Source: Pseudomonas sp. KU43P
GTDB taxonomy: Bacteria; Pseudomonadota; Gammaproteobacteria; Pseudomonadales; Pseudomonadaceae
Reading direction: 5' to 3'
Assembly (NCBI RefSeq): GCF_033095865.1
Contig: NZ_AP019365.1
Location: 4,065,501 to 4,129,500 of the forward strand
DNA length: 64,000 nucleotides
The number at the start of each line of letters is the position of its first letter. Positions within the stretch are counted from its first letter, which is position 1. Under the pieces are notes generated by a model. That model worked only from the letters and a program-made list of their open reading frames with translations, made no database searches and was not told where the DNA came from. The translations under genes were made by a program, and so were the position numbers. Positions 38,320-50,829 of the stretch are shown piece by piece.

Positions 38320-38346
38320 CAAACAGGTGTTTGAAACATACGTTTC
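38320..38346. promoter_or_regulatory. double PsrA operator
   Basis: CAAACAGGTGTTTG (38320-38333) and GAAACATACGTTTC (38333-38346) are two palindromes of the form G/CAAAC-N4-GTTTG/C sharing one base. They start 20 bp upstream of the psrA ATG, consistent with the autoregulation known for PsrA. Confidence 0.85.
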
Positions 38347-38459
38347 AGACCGGGCCCTGTCAAGGCCAGGTGACCAGGCGGTCGCCATTTAAATGCGCCA
38401 GACAGCAGGCTGCAAGCGACAAGATGCGCGGATTGCCGCTTTTATTGCAGCTTTGGCGC

Positions 38460-38511
38460 TTGCAGCGTATCCAGTACTGTATATAATTCCAGTCACTGTA
38501 TAAAAAGACAG
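38460..38511 (+). promoter_or_regulatory. lexA promoter with two SOS boxes
   Basis: A sigma70-like promoter, TTGCAG (38460-38465), 16 bp, TATAAT (38482-38487), is overlapped by LexA box CTGTATATAATTCCAG (38477-38492). A second box, CTGTATAAAAAGACAG, is at 38496-38511. Both have the CTG-N10-CAG form, 19 bp apart, just before lexA. Confidence 0.93.
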
Positions 38512-38521
38512 AGCGCTCGCC

Positions 38522-39130
38522 ATGTTGAAACTGACGCCACGCCAAGCCGAAATCCTGGCTTTCATCAAACGCTGCCTCGAAGACAACGGCTTCCCGCCAA
38601 CCCGCGCGGAAATCGCCCAAGAGCTGGGCTTCAAGTCACCCAACGCCGCCGAAGAGCACCTCAAGGCCCTGGCGCGCAAAGGTGCAATCGAGATGACCCC
38701 GGGGGCTTCCCGCGGCATCCGCATCCCTGGTGTCGATGCCAAGGCCGAAGAAAACGGCTTGCCGATCATCGGCCGGGTCGCCGCCGGCGCACCGATTCTC
38801 GCCGAGCAACACATCGAGCAATCCTGCAACATCAACCCGACCTTCTTCCACCCCCGCGCCGACTATCTGCTGCGCGTACATGGCATGAGCATGAAGGACG
38901 TCGGCATCTTCGACGGCGACCTGCTGGCAGTGCACACCTGCCGCGAAGCCCGCAACGGCCAGATCGTCGTTGCCCGCATCGGTGACGAAGTGACCGTCAA
39001 GCGCTTCAAGCGCGAAGGCAGCAAAGTCTGGTTGATCGCAGAAAACCCCGAGTTCGCCCCTATCGAAGTCGACCTGAAAGAACAGGAACTGGTGATCGAG
39101 GGTTTGAGTGTCGGCGTCATTCGCCGCTGA
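38522..39130 (+). CDS. lexA: SOS repressor LexA
   Basis: A 202-residue repressor of the DNA-damage response. The winged-helix domain ([40 protein letters not shown]) is followed by the autocleavage domain: scissile Ala88-Gly89 in [10 protein letters not shown], catalytic Ser123 (HGMSMKDVG) and Lys160 (VTVKRF). RecA-stimulated cleavage would derepress the two upstream SOS boxes. The gene begins 11 bp after the second box and is followed 13 bp later by sulA. This is the canonical lexA; pseudomonads of this group often have a second copy elsewhere. Confidence 0.97.
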   Translation: MLKLTPRQAEILAFIKRCLEDNGFPPTRAEIAQELGFKSPNAAEEHLKALARKGAIEMTPGASRGIRIPGVDAKAEENGLPIIGRVAAGAPILAEQHIEQSCNINPTFFHPRADYLLRVHGMSMKDVGIFDGDLLAVHTCREARNGQIVVARIGDEVTVKRFKREGSKVWLIAENPEFAPIEVDLKEQELVIEGLSVGVIRR

Positions 39131-39143
39131 TCCAGGAGGCGTC

Positions 39144-39620
39144 ATGCAACAGTTCATCCAAGCACAACAGCAGGTCCAGCTTCCCCTGTTCGAAGCCTTC
39201 CTTGCCCAACCGGTTCTGCCGGGCCTGAAGGCCACCGAGCAGGCACGTAAAAGCAGCCAACCGGAGCTGTTCAGTGAACTGTCCCTGCGTGGCGCACCGG
39301 AGCATTGTCAGAGCCTGTTGGCACCGGTATTGCGCGAACTGAGCGAGGAGCAGGAAGCCCGCTGGCTCACTCTGATCGCCCCACCCGCCAGCCTGACTCA
39401 GGCCTGGTTACGCGACGCCGGCCTGAACCGCGAACGCATTCTGCTGCTGCACCCTCGCGGCAACCAGAGCGCATTGCAACTGGCCTGCGAAGCCTTGCGT
39501 CTTGGCCGCAGCCACACCGTGGTCAGCTGGCTTGGCAGTGTCAATGCCACCTCCCGCCAGCAACTGGTACGCGCAGCCAGTGCCGGAAACGCACAAAGCC
39601 TGAACATCCGCCTTGGCTGA
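39144..39620 (+). CDS. sulA: SOS cell-division inhibitor SulA
   Basis: A 158-residue SulA-family protein expected to bind FtsZ and halt septation during the SOS response. The conserved C-terminal core reads RWLTLIAPPASLTQAWLRDA, RILLLHPRGNQSALQLACEA, GRSHTVVSWLGSV. I chose the ATG at 39144, preceded by AGGAGG. It is co-transcribed with lexA (13-bp gap), as in other pseudomonads. The stop codon lies inside the right part of the loop of a terminator hairpin, so translation to the end covers its left arm. Confidence 0.92.
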   Translation: MQQFIQAQQQVQLPLFEAFLAQPVLPGLKATEQARKSSQPELFSELSLRGAPEHCQSLLAPVLRELSEEQEARWLTLIAPPASLTQAWLRDAGLNRERILLLHPRGNQSALQLACEALRLGRSHTVVSWLGSVNATSRQQLVRAASAGNAQSLNIRLG

Positions 39621-39629
39621 TGTTCAGGC
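39598..39629 (+). terminator. terminator overlapping the sulA stop codon
   Basis: A perfect 11-bp stem GCCTGAACATC (39598-39608) / GATGTTCAGGC (39619-39629) with a 10-nt loop is followed by TTTGCC. The left arm is sulA coding sequence and the stop codon is at 39618-39620. Confidence 0.75.
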
Positions 39630-39658
39630 TTTGCCTGTGACGCAATAGAAACCAGGGC

Positions 39659-39892
39659 TTAGTGCAGTACGCGCGGCCCTTCGTCGCGCTCGAGCTCGCC
39701 ATCCATGAGACGGCCAGCCATCTGCACACCGACACTCAACATGGCCTTGGCGACTTCGACGTGTTGACCCTGCAGGAATGCCTTGGCGTCTTCCGAGAAA
39801 TCCAGGGTTACCAGTGAGCCTTCATCCTCGGCGCGACGCAGTTCGATCCGGCCATCAGGCAACTCGACAATTTCCAGAAACGACGTAGACAT
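39659..39892 (-). CDS. conserved small protein of unknown function
   Basis: A 77-residue acidic protein (MSTSFLEIVELPDGRIELRR, VTLDFSEDAKAFLQGQHVEV). No signal peptide, membrane segment or catalytic motif is visible. The ATG at 39892 is chosen because the conserved-looking beta hairpin starts there; the longer frame adds low-quality residues. It lies between sulA and a second unknown gene on the same strand (50 bp apart), an arrangement recalled from other Pseudomonas genomes. I do not recognise a function. Confidence 0.75.
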   Translation of the reverse strand: MSTSFLEIVELPDGRIELRRAEDEGSLVTLDFSEDAKAFLQGQHVEVAKAMLSVGVQMAGRLMDGELERDEGPRVLH

Positions 39893-39942
39893 ATAGGGCA
39901 GTTCTCCACGAAAGGCCGCTAGTGTACCAGCCGATGCGGCTA

Positions 39943-40458
39943 TCAGCACTCACTCAACGCGTCGCGGAAACGTCTCACCAAGCCTTTAAGGTTGCTACGC
40001 CAGCTTTCCAGCTCTTCGCGCGAGCGCGCAGGCGGCTCGGGTTGATCGAGATTGACGGCCTGGATCAAGGGCTGAGTGACATCGGTTTTCGGCGCTTTCT
40101 TCGCGACCGGTGGTCGGAACAAATCGGCATAAGCGCTGAGCAGTTGTGCCAACCAGGTCTCCCGTTGACGGGCCAGCTCCAGCAGCTCGGCGACTTCCGG
40201 AATGGCGATGGCGTTCAGGGCGTCGTCGGCGAGCAGCTGTTCGACGCTCGGCGCCATTGGCAGGCGATAGTAGCCTGCGATCTCATGGCACAACCCCAGC
40301 AGCGCGCCATACAGGTGGAACAGAGCAGACTCGCGCTCAGCCTGGACCAGGCCCTGGGCATTCATCGCCTGGCTCTCGGCTGCCTTGGCCATGGACTCCA
40401 GGGCTAGGCCGGCGAAGAATAGTTTCTGGTTGGTGCGGGTGTAGAGTTCCTGGGCCAT
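39943..40458 (-). CDS. conserved hypothetical protein (DUF6586-like)
   Basis: A 171-residue, mostly helical cytoplasmic protein: MAQELYTRTNQKLFFAGLAL at the start, QGLVQAERESALFHLYGALL in the middle, a Pro/Gln linker (QAVNLDQPEPPARS) and a C-terminal helix ESWRSNLKGLVRRF. The ATG at 40458 is preceded by AGGAGG on the minus strand. The longer upstream frame comes from the REP palindrome. It is found at this position, between sulA and topA, in other pseudomonads. No catalytic motif was recognised. Confidence 0.75.
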   Translation of the reverse strand: MAQELYTRTNQKLFFAGLALESMAKAAESQAMNAQGLVQAERESALFHLYGALLGLCHEIAGYYRLPMAPSVEQLLADDALNAIAIPEVAELLELARQRETWLAQLLSAYADLFRPPVAKKAPKTDVTQPLIQAVNLDQPEPPARSREELESWRSNLKGLVRRFRDALSEC

Positions 40459-40530
40459 GTCGGGTGGCCTCCTTAAGGCTGCAAGGCGAATAGCTGCAGT
40501 TTCAAGGATCAGGGTGGGCTTGTCATCAAC

Positions 40531-40659
40531 GAAATGGGGCCGCTTCGCGCCCCATCGCTGGCAAGCCAGCTCCCACCAGGACCCCCACGGTATTTCAGGG
40601 GGATGCTTTTGATGTGGGAGCTGGCTTGCCAGCGATGGGGCGCGAAGCGGCCCCATTTC
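40531..40659. repeat. 46-bp perfect inverted repeat (head-to-head REP pair)
   Basis: The arm at 40531-40576 (begins GAAATGGGGCCGCTTCGCGC, ends CCAGCTCCCAC) is exactly complementary to 40614-40659, with a 37-bp spacer. The palindromes lie at the 3' end of topA and before the gene at 39943-40458. They contain the core GCTGGCAAGCCAGCTCCCAC shared with the array at 18.9 kb. Confidence 0.92.
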
Positions 40660-40673
40660 AACGCACCGACGAA

Positions 40674-43286
40674 TCAGCGCTTGTCTTCGACCTTCCAGGC
40701 ATTGCCGTCGTAGAAGGCTTTCCAGCCAGTCGGCTTGCCATCGACCTCGGATTGCACGTACTGCTCCTTGGTCTTGCGGCTGTAGCGGATTACCGCCGGG
40801 CGCCCGTCGGGGTCCTTCTGCGGCGCATCACAGAGGAAGTGATACTTCGGATCGATCTCATGTTTGTGCGGGAGAATTTCCAGCACCAGCGGCGCACGCG
40901 TTTCGCGGTTCTTGGGGAACTGGCTGGCGGCCAGGAACAACCCCGAAGCACCGTCACGCAGCACATAGGTGTCATCGACCTTCTCGCACTTGAGCTCTGG
41001 CATCTCCACCTTGTCCATCTTCGGTGGTGCAGCCTCGCCGCTCTTGAGCAGCTTGCGTGTGTTCTTGCACGCCGGGTTGGTGCAGCCGAAGAACTTGCCG
41101 AAACGGCCTGTCTTGAGCTGCATCTCGCTGCCGCACTTGTCACACTCCAGGCTCGGCCCTTCATAACCCTTGATGCGGTAGCTGCCCTCTTCGATCTCGT
41201 AGCCGGCGCAATCCGGGTTGTTACCGCAGATATGCAGCTTGTGCTTCTCGTCGAGCAGGTAGGCGTCCATGGCCGTGGCGCAAATCGGGCAGCGGTGCTT
41301 GCCACGCAGCACCAGGGACTCGGATTCGCCCTCGTCGTCGGCAGCGATCTCGTCGCCCGGCACCAGGTTCACGGTGGCCTTGCAGCGCTCTTTCGGCGGC
41401 AGGCTGTAGCCGGAACAACCGAGGAACACGCCGGTGGAGGCAGTACGAATCATCATCGGACGGCCACATTCCTTGCACGGAATGTTGGTCATGGTCGGCT
41501 GGTTGGCGCGCATGCCGTTTTCGGCAGACTCGGCAGTCAGCAATTTCTTGCTGAAATCGCCATAGAACTCGTCGAGCACGTGTTTCCAGTCACGCTCACC
41601 CTGGGCCACGTCGTCGAGGTTCTCCTCCATGCCGGCCGTGAAGCCGTAGTCCATCAGATTGGAGAAGCTTTCCGACAAGCGCTCGGTAACGATGTCACCC
41701 ATCTTCTCGGAATAGAACCGACGGTTGTGCAGCGTCACATAGCCGCGGTCCTGGATGGTCGAGATGATTGCCGCATAGGTCGACGGGCGACCGATGCCGC
41801 GCTTTTCCATTTCCTTGACCAGGCTGGCTTCGGTGAAGCGTGCCGGCGGCTTGGTGAAGTGCTGGCTCGGGTCGAGCTGGATCAGCTTCAGCGCCTCGCC
41901 CTGAGCCATTTCCGGCAGCACGTCGTCTTCGCCCGGCTTGCTCTGCTGAGGCAGCACACGGGTATAACCGTCGAACTTGAGGATGCGGCCCTTGGCACGC
42001 AGCTCGAAGTCGCCAGCCGCCACGGTGACGCTGGTGGACAGGTACTGCGCCGGTGGCATCTGGCAGGCCAGGAACTGGCGCCAGATCAGCTCGTACAGGC
42101 GCTCGGCGTCGCGCTCCATGCCGCTGAGCTTGGTCGGGTGGGTGTTGACGTCAGATGGGCGAATCGCCTCGTGCGCCTCCTGGGCACCCTCCTTGCTGCC
42201 ATACACCACCGGTGCATCCGGCAGGTACTGCTTGCCGAACTCGCGCTCGATGTAGCTGCGCGCCATGTCCAGGGCGTCGGACGACAGGTTGGTCGAGTCG
42301 GTACGCATGTAGGTGATGTAACCGGCTTCGTACAGACGCTGGGCCATCATCATGGTCTTTTTCACCCCGAAGCCCAGGCGGTTGCTCGCGGCCTGCTGCA
42401 GGGTGGATGTAATGAACGGCGCCGACGGCTTGCTGCTGGTCGGGCGATCTTCACGCTTGATGACGCTGTAGCTGGAAGCCTTGAGCTTCTCCAGCGCAGC
42501 CATGGCTTGGGCTTCGTTGAGCGGCTTGAAGGCCTCGCCCTTCTCGCGAGCCACTTCGAAGCGCACCTTGGCATTCTTGGCGGTACCGAGGTCAGCGTGC
42601 ACTTCCCAGTATTCTTCGGGGATGAAGGCACGGATCTCGCGCTCTCGCTCGACCACCAGCTTCACCGCCACCGACTGCACACGCCCCGCCGACAGGCCAC
42701 GGGCGATTTTGGCCCACAGCAGCGGCGAGACCATGTAGCCCACCACGCGGTCAAGGAAGCGCCGTGCCTGCTGAGCATTGACGCGGTCGATATCCAGCTC
42801 GCCTGGCTGCGAGAAAGCCTCCTGGATGGCCTTCTTGGTGATTTCGTTGAACACCACGCGCTTGTAGCGGGTGTCGTCGCCACCGATGGCCTCGCGCAGG
42901 TGCCAGGCAATGGCCTCCCCTTCGCGGTCCAAGTCGGTTGCGAGATAGATGGTGTCGGCATCCTTGGCCAGGCGGCGCAGCTCTTCGATCACCTTTTCCT
43001 TGCCAGGCAGGATCTCGTACTTGGCCTTCCAGCCGTGATCGGGGTCGACACCCATGCGCGCCACCAGCTGGCGACGGGCCTTCTCTTTTGGCGACAAGGC
43101 CGGAGCCTCACCCGCAGCAGCCTTACCACGCTTGGCGGCCGGCTCTTTGCTGGCGCTGGCCGAACCGCTGGTGGGGAGGTCACGGATGTGGCCGATACTC
43201 GACTTCACCACGTACTGGTTGCCCAGGTACTTGTTGATGGTCTTGGCCTTGGCCGGGGATTCCACAATGACCAGCGATTTGCCCAT
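40674..43286 (-). CDS. topA: DNA topoisomerase I (TopA)
   Basis: An 870-residue type IA topoisomerase that relaxes negative supercoils. The Toprim domain starts [19 protein letters not shown]; the catalytic Tyr326 lies in [36 protein letters not shown] is a further conserved block. Three C-terminal zinc-ribbon-like modules follow ([36 protein letters not shown] with paired Cys). An Ala/Lys-rich insertion at about 40-75 ([20 protein letters not shown]) lies in the Toprim region, as usual in Pseudomonas. It stands alone between REP sequence and the DUF1653 gene. Confidence 0.97.
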   Translation of the reverse strand: MGKSLVIVESPAKAKTINKYLGNQYVVKSSIGHIRDLPTSGSASASKEPAAKRGKAAAGEAPALSPKEKARRQLVARMGVDPDHGWKAKYEILPGKEKVIEELRRLAKDADTIYLATDLDREGEAIAWHLREAIGGDDTRYKRVVFNEITKKAIQEAFSQPGELDIDRVNAQQARRFLDRVVGYMVSPLLWAKIARGLSAGRVQSVAVKLVVEREREIRAFIPEEYWEVHADLGTAKNAKVRFEVAREKGEAFKPLNEAQAMAALEKLKASSYSVIKREDRPTSSKPSAPFITSTLQQAASNRLGFGVKKTMMMAQRLYEAGYITYMRTDSTNLSSDALDMARSYIEREFGKQYLPDAPVVYGSKEGAQEAHEAIRPSDVNTHPTKLSGMERDAERLYELIWRQFLACQMPPAQYLSTSVTVAAGDFELRAKGRILKFDGYTRVLPQQSKPGEDDVLPEMAQGEALKLIQLDPSQHFTKPPARFTEASLVKEMEKRGIGRPSTYAAIISTIQDRGYVTLHNRRFYSEKMGDIVTERLSESFSNLMDYGFTAGMEENLDDVAQGERDWKHVLDEFYGDFSKKLLTAESAENGMRANQPTMTNIPCKECGRPMMIRTASTGVFLGCSGYSLPPKERCKATVNLVPGDEIAADDEGESESLVLRGKHRCPICATAMDAYLLDEKHKLHICGNNPDCAGYEIEEGSYRIKGYEGPSLECDKCGSEMQLKTGRFGKFFGCTNPACKNTRKLLKSGEAAPPKMDKVEMPELKCEKVDDTYVLRDGASGLFLAASQFPKNRETRAPLVLEILPHKHEIDPKYHFLCDAPQKDPDGRPAVIRYSRKTKEQYVQSEVDGKPTGWKAFYDGNAWKVEDKR

Positions 43287-43386
43287 GGATCGGAGTATTC
43301 CTGAATCTGAAGATGAAAAACGCGTCAGGTGCCGGACGCGGCACCGCTATATATAGTGGCAAAAGAGTGAGGTCAAGCGCGGTCGT

Positions 43387-43638
43387 TCACTCGGGCGACT
43401 CGCCATGCACCTCAGGCAGCCCCTCTTCGGCCTTGACCAAAGCAAAGCGTGGCACCTGCTCGCCGTCAACCTCGACGGACTCCTGGAACATCGAAAGTGG
43501 CCTCACCCAGTAGCTGTAATCACCATACAGGCATTGGTAGAAGACCATCCACTCTTCGCTCTCGGAGTGCCGTGCAACACTGAAGACACGGTACTCAGGC
43601 CCTTTGTAATGCCGGTATACGCCTGGTTGTATCTGCAT
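43387..43638 (-). CDS. DUF1653 family small protein
   Basis: An 83-residue protein with the DUF1653 core QPGVYRHYKGPEYRVFSVAR, MVFYQCLYGDYSYWVRPLSM, in which aromatic and basic residues are conserved. The ATG at 43638 fits the family start. The protein is cytoplasmic and its function is unknown. It lies downstream of fadA on the same strand, separated by a strong terminator, and upstream of topA by about 100 bp. Confidence 0.87.
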   Translation of the reverse strand: MQIQPGVYRHYKGPEYRVFSVARHSESEEWMVFYQCLYGDYSYWVRPLSMFQESVEVDGEQVPRFALVKAEEGLPEVHGESPE

Positions 43639-43667
43639 GCCGCCTACCCTCTTGAAACAAATTCCGT

Positions 43668-43700
43668 AAAAAACAAAAACCGGGGCACGAGGCCCCGGTT
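43668..43700 (-). terminator. rho-independent terminator of fadBA
   Basis: On the minus strand the stem AACCGGGGC / GCCCCGGTT (43678-43686 / 43692-43700) is followed by TTTTTGTTTTTT, 18 bp after the fadA stop. Confidence 0.88.
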
Positions 43701-43717
43701 GCTGCCTTGCTACGCGA

Positions 43718-44908
<1,191 letters not shown>

Positions 44909-44924
44909 CTAACTCGTAGGCCGC

Positions 44925-47072
44925 TCAGTTGAAGAAGCGCTGGCCGTTCTTGGCCATTTCACGCAGCTTGGCGGTCGGGTGGTACAGCGGCCCCAGGTCG
45001 GCGTACTGATCGGCCAGGGCAACGAACTCGGCCACACCGATCGAGTCGATGTAACGCAGCGCACCACCGCGGAAGGGAGGGAAGCCAATGCCATAGACCA
45101 GGCCCATGTCCGCTTCTGCAGCCGTTTCGACGATACCGTCTTCCAGGCAGCGTACGGTCTCCAGGCACAGTGGCACCATCATCCAGTTGATGATGTCTTC
45201 GTCGGTGACTTCACGCTGCTCGAAGATGACCGGCTTGAGCACGTCGAGCACGGTGGCATCGAAGACTTTCTTCGGTTTGCCACGCTTGTCGGTCTCGTAG
45301 GCGTAGAAGCCCTTGCCGTTCTTCTGGCCCAGGCGGTTGGCTTCGTACAGGGCGTCGACGGCGGAGCGGCGATCGTCCTTCATGCGGTCCGGGAAGCCTT
45401 CGGCCATCACGTCACGGCCATGGTGGCCGGTGTCGATGCCGACCACGTCCATCAGGTAGGCAGGGCCCATCGGCCAGCCGAACTTCTCCATGACCTTGTC
45501 GATGCGCACGAAGTCGACGCCGGCGCTGACCAGCTTGGCGAAGCCGCCGAAGTACGGGAACAGCACACGGTTGACCAGGAAGCCCGGGCAGTCGTTGACC
45601 ACGATCGGGTTCTTGCCCATTTTCTTGGCGTAGGCCACGGTGGTGGCAACGGCCACATCACTGGACTTCTCGCCACGAATGACTTCGACCAGAGGCATCA
45701 TGTGCACCGGGTTGAAGAAGTGCATGCCGACGAAGTTTTCAGGGCGTTTAAGCGCCTTGGCCAGCAGGTTGATGGAAATGGTCGAGGTGTTGGAAGCGAG
45801 GATCGCGTCCTCTTTCACCTGGCCTTCCACTTCCGACAGCACGGCCTGCTTGACCTTCGGGTTCTCGACCACGGCTTCGACGACGATGTCGACGTTGCCG
45901 AAATCACCATAGGACAGGGTCGGGCGAATGGCGTTGAGCGCCTCGGCCATTTTCGCCGGGGTCAGGCGGCCTTTCTCGACGCGCTTGCCGAGCAGCTTGG
46001 ACGCCTCGTTCAGGCCCAGCTGGATGGCCTCCTCACGGATGTCCTTCATCAGGATCGGCGTGCCTTTGACAGCCGACTGGTAGGCAATACCGCCACCCAT
46101 GATACCGGCGCCGAGCACGGCGGCCTGTTTCACGTCGTGGGCGATCTCGTCGTGAGCCTTGGCCTTGCGCTTGAGTTCCTGGTCGTTCAGGAACAGGCCG
46201 ATCAGGCTCTCGGCGACCGAAGTCTTGGCCAGCTTGGCAAAGCCTGCGGCTTCCACTTCCAGCGCCTTGTCACGGCCGAAGTTGGCAGCTTTCTGGATGG
46301 ACTTGATGGCTTCGACCGGCGCGGGGTAGTTCGGGCCGGCCTGGCCCGCAACAAAGCCTTTGGCAGTCTCGAAAGCCATCATCTGCTCGATGGCATTGAG
46401 CTTGAGCTTTTCCAGCTTGGGCTGGCGCTTGGCCTTGTAGTCCAGCTCGCCGCTGATGGCGCGCTTGATCAGATCGAGGGCACCGGCCTGCAGCAGCTCG
46501 GGGGCAACCACAGCGTCGACGGCACCGACCTTGAGGGCGTCTTCGGCACGGTTTTCCTTGCCGGCGGCGATCCATTCGATGGCGTTGTCCGAACCGATCA
46601 GGCGCGGCAGGCGCACGGTACCACCGAAGCCTGGGTAGATCCCCAGCTTGACTTCCGGCAAGCCGATCTTGGCGGTGCTGGACATGACGCGGTAGTCGGC
46701 CGCCAGGCACATTTCCAGGCCGCCACCCAGGGCGATGCCGTTGATGGCCGCCACGGTCGGCACTTCGAGGTCTTCGAAGGCATTGAAGATGCGGTTGGCT
46801 TCCAGGTTGCCGGCCACCAGCTCGGCCTCGGGCAGCTTGAAGTTATCGACGAATTCGGTGATGTCGGCGCCGACGATGAACACGTCCTTGCCGCTGCTGA
46901 CGATCACACCCTTCACCGAGGCGTCGGCCTTGATGGCGTCGACGGCCTGGCGCAGCTCGTCCAGGGTCAGGCGATTGAACTTGTTGACGGACTCACCCTT
47001 GAGGTCGAACTTCAGTTCGACGATGCCGCTTTCAAGAGCCTTAACCGTGATGGCTTTACCTTCGTAAATCAT
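44925..47072 (-). CDS. fadB: fatty acid oxidation complex alpha subunit FadB
   Basis: A 715-residue multifunctional enzyme. An N-terminal crotonase domain with enoyl-CoA hydratase/isomerase activity ([34 protein letters not shown] with oxyanion and Glu residues) is followed by a 3-hydroxyacyl-CoA dehydrogenase (NAD fold [52 protein letters not shown]). It forms a complex with FadA. Either of two adjacent ATGs (47075 or 47072) could start it; the second gives the usual 715 residues. A PsrA-like site lies about 150 bp upstream, so induction by long-chain fatty acids is expected. Confidence 0.97.
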   Translation of the reverse strand: MIYEGKAITVKALESGIVELKFDLKGESVNKFNRLTLDELRQAVDAIKADASVKGVIVSSGKDVFIVGADITEFVDNFKLPEAELVAGNLEANRIFNAFEDLEVPTVAAINGIALGGGLEMCLAADYRVMSSTAKIGLPEVKLGIYPGFGGTVRLPRLIGSDNAIEWIAAGKENRAEDALKVGAVDAVVAPELLQAGALDLIKRAISGELDYKAKRQPKLEKLKLNAIEQMMAFETAKGFVAGQAGPNYPAPVEAIKSIQKAANFGRDKALEVEAAGFAKLAKTSVAESLIGLFLNDQELKRKAKAHDEIAHDVKQAAVLGAGIMGGGIAYQSAVKGTPILMKDIREEAIQLGLNEASKLLGKRVEKGRLTPAKMAEALNAIRPTLSYGDFGNVDIVVEAVVENPKVKQAVLSEVEGQVKEDAILASNTSTISINLLAKALKRPENFVGMHFFNPVHMMPLVEVIRGEKSSDVAVATTVAYAKKMGKNPIVVNDCPGFLVNRVLFPYFGGFAKLVSAGVDFVRIDKVMEKFGWPMGPAYLMDVVGIDTGHHGRDVMAEGFPDRMKDDRRSAVDALYEANRLGQKNGKGFYAYETDKRGKPKKVFDATVLDVLKPVIFEQREVTDEDIINWMMVPLCLETVRCLEDGIVETAAEADMGLVYGIGFPPFRGGALRYIDSIGVAEFVALADQYADLGPLYHPTAKLREMAKNGQRFFN

Positions 47073-47217
47073 CAACTGATCTCCACGATATGGAAGCTGA
47101 ACTGTACACGCCGATCACTGGTGGAAAAGCAGCCTATCGCTGCCCTCGCCCCAGGCACACCCGTCAGCGCGCTAGTCGGGATTCTGTACGAGCGGTGTGA
47201 CATACAAACGCTCAATT

Positions 47218-47231
47218 CATACGCCCGTTTG
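47218..47231. promoter_or_regulatory. candidate PsrA operator upstream of fadBA
   Basis: CATACGCCCGTTTG differs at one position from the CAAAC-N4-GTTTG form seen upstream of psrA. It lies 146 bp before fadB, whose homologue is a known PsrA target in P. aeruginosa. Confidence 0.55.
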
Positions 47232-47488
47232 ATTTGGGTATGCACACATTCTCCGAAAAGATCCGCGTTGTCAAATGCTCGCAAGCACGGTGAAAACGCG
47301 ACTTTCCGGTCATTTTCCATCGTCCGGGGGCAAAACATGATGACAGTGATCGCCGATCATTCATGTCAGCGATTGACCACAAGCAATTGCGCGATGCTGC
47401 ATTTTTCCCATGCAATGCGCGCAAAGCTGGCTACACTGCCACTCGCTTGATGAAATTCCCGGCCTGCCTGGCCTTTTCTGCGCTGCAG

Positions 47489-47548
47489 AAACGACAAAGC
47501 GGCTACCTGGCATCCCCGAAGGGCGTACCAGGTAGCCGCTTTGTCGTT
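47489..47548 (-). terminator. long perfect hairpin, terminator of the gene at 47572
   Basis: The stem AACGACAAAGCGGCTACCTG + G (47490-47510) pairs perfectly with 47528-47548 (21 bp). The 17-nt loop contains a further CCCC/GGG pairing. It lies 24 bp after the stop of the minus-strand gene. The U tract is only TTTGTCG-like, so it may stabilise RNA ends rather than terminate alone. Confidence 0.65.
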
Positions 47549-47571
47549 ACGGCGCTGTCGTTACAGCACGA

Positions 47572-48009
47572 TCAAGCAAGCGTTTCGAAGGCGTGGGCAA
47601 TATCCTGCAACACAGATTTATCCCCGCGTTCGCTCCAGTAGAGGGCGATCATGCGCTTGTCGGCTTCGACCTTGTAGACCGTTTCCGGCAGGCGTGCGAA
47701 CACCTCGTTCAGGCGCGGATCCTCGCACACTTCGCGCCACTGGTTCCACCATACACCGGGGCTGACCTGCCAGTAGCACCAGCTGTCTTCATGCCCCCGA
47801 CGCCGCGCCCGATGGTACTGCGGGCACGGGCTGGGCGGCTCGTTTTCCAGCCAGTGCGGCCACTTCTGGGGCGCCAGCTGCATGGCCAGGCCCATGCGCC
47901 GCGCTTCCAGGCGCAGGCTCATCTGCTCGCCTTGCTTGCGCGAAAGGCGCAGCCAGGAAAGCGGACTGAGAATCAGCGCAAGGATTGACACCACCAGCCA
48001 TACCGTCAT
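47572..48009 (-). CDS. conserved membrane-anchored hypothetical protein
   Basis: A 145-residue protein with one N-terminal hydrophobic helix (TVWLVVSILALILSPLSWLR, about 2-21) and a cytoplasmic Arg/Trp-rich domain (SWCYWQVSPGVWWNQWREVC, ARLPETVYKVEADKRMIALY). The ATG at 48009 has GGA upstream; in-frame ATGs at 48024 and 48036 are alternatives. The gene is found between fadB and the uspA gene in other pseudomonads. The function is unknown. Confidence 0.75.
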   Translation of the reverse strand: MTVWLVVSILALILSPLSWLRLSRKQGEQMSLRLEARRMGLAMQLAPQKWPHWLENEPPSPCPQYHRARRRGHEDSWCYWQVSPGVWWNQWREVCEDPRLNEVFARLPETVYKVEADKRMIALYWSERGDKSVLQDIAHAFETLA

Positions 48010-48118
48010 ATCTGTAGATTCCATAAAGCGTTGCAAATGAGCGGGTTACTCGGTTTCACGGAAGACCTGCCCGAAAGCGACCATACTTCTACTAACGCGA
48101 TTGTCAGGAGTACAGCTC

Positions 48119-48559
48119 ATGTCCTACGAACATCTTCTGGTCGCCGTCGACCTCACCGAAGAGTGCGACCCGGTGATCAAGCGTGCCATGGCGCTCGCCG
48201 AACCGACCGGTGCCAAGGTCTCGCTGGTGCACATCGTCGAACCGATGGCCATGGCCTTTGGCGGTGATGTACCGATGGACCTGTCGCAACTGCAACAGCA
48301 GCAGTTCGACCAGGCCAAGGAGCGCATGGATCGGCTATTCATCAAATACTCCGGGATCAAACGCGGCGACTCACACCTCACCTACGGCCAGCCACGCCAG
48401 GAAATCCACCAACTGGCCAAGGACCAGCAGTGCGACCTGATCGTGGTGGGAAGCCATGGCCGACATGGCCTGGCGTTGCTGCTCGGCTCCACGGCCAATG
48501 ATGTGCTGCACGGGGCGCCGTGCGATGTGCTGGCGGTGCGGTTGCAGAAGAAGGAGTGA
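48119..48559 (+). CDS. universal stress protein, UspA family
   Basis: A 146-residue single-domain Usp. HLLVAVDLTEECDPVIKRAM begins the Rossmann-like fold, and LIVVGSHGRHGLALLLGSTANDVLHGAPCDVLAV carries the ATP-binding signature G-2x-G-9x-G-S/T. The N-terminal Asp of the nucleotide pocket is present (VAVD). The ATG at 48119 is preceded by AGGAG. It should be cytoplasmic and act in stress survival; its trigger is not evident from the upstream region. Its end is followed by a REP pair. Confidence 0.92.
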   Translation: MSYEHLLVAVDLTEECDPVIKRAMALAEPTGAKVSLVHIVEPMAMAFGGDVPMDLSQLQQQQFDQAKERMDRLFIKYSGIKRGDSHLTYGQPRQEIHQLAKDQQCDLIVVGSHGRHGLALLLGSTANDVLHGAPCDVLAVRLQKKE

Positions 48560-48571
48560 TTTGACCTCTAC

Positions 48572-48666
48572 GGGCCCTAGCGCCGGCAAGCCGGCTCCCA
48601 CAAGATCTCCACACGTTCAGAAAGCTGTGGAGTACCTGTGGGAGCCGGCTTGCCGACGATGAGGCC
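48572..48666. repeat. inverted REP pair between uspA-type gene and uup
   Basis: GGGCCCTAGCGCCGGCAAGC (48572 on) and CTGTGGGAGCCGGCTTGCCG (48637 on) form an imperfect dyad with a 34-bp centre between two convergent genes. Confidence 0.8.
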
Positions 48667-48678
48667 ATGCGGTCGAAC

Positions 48679-50607
<1,929 letters not shown>

Positions 50608-50829
50608 GTTCGTCTCCAGAAAGCGGGCGCGCATTCTACCTGAGTTGGCCCATTCCAGCATTAAGTTGACCACGCTGCCTGGGCATTGCGACATCTGGTC
50701 GAAGTTAACGCCCTGATACAAGCAGAGTGCTTTCACCCGCTGCCGGCAAACGGCTAAGCTAAGGCAATAGCTTCCATCAGTGCTGGCTACGCCGTCACTT
50801 TTCCCATGGTTCAACTGCCCGGACGTATC

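Larger units (their letters stand above)
47073..47571. other. fadB upstream intergenic region
   Basis: About 500 bp without a supported gene. It is less GC-rich than average, holds a PsrA-like site (47218-47231) and should contain the fadB promoter. A long perfect hairpin (47489-47548) belongs to the 3' end of the gene to the right. No small RNA was recognised. Confidence 0.6.

Noticed and set aside
40531..40659. Possible terminal inverted repeats of an insertion sequence
   Set aside because: Only 37 bp separate the arms, no transposase is present and the core matches REP elements.
44979..47450. 823-codon plus-strand open frame opposite fadB
   Set aside because: Shadow of the strongly biased high-GC codons of fadB, whose family identity is certain; the translated sequence is low complexity.
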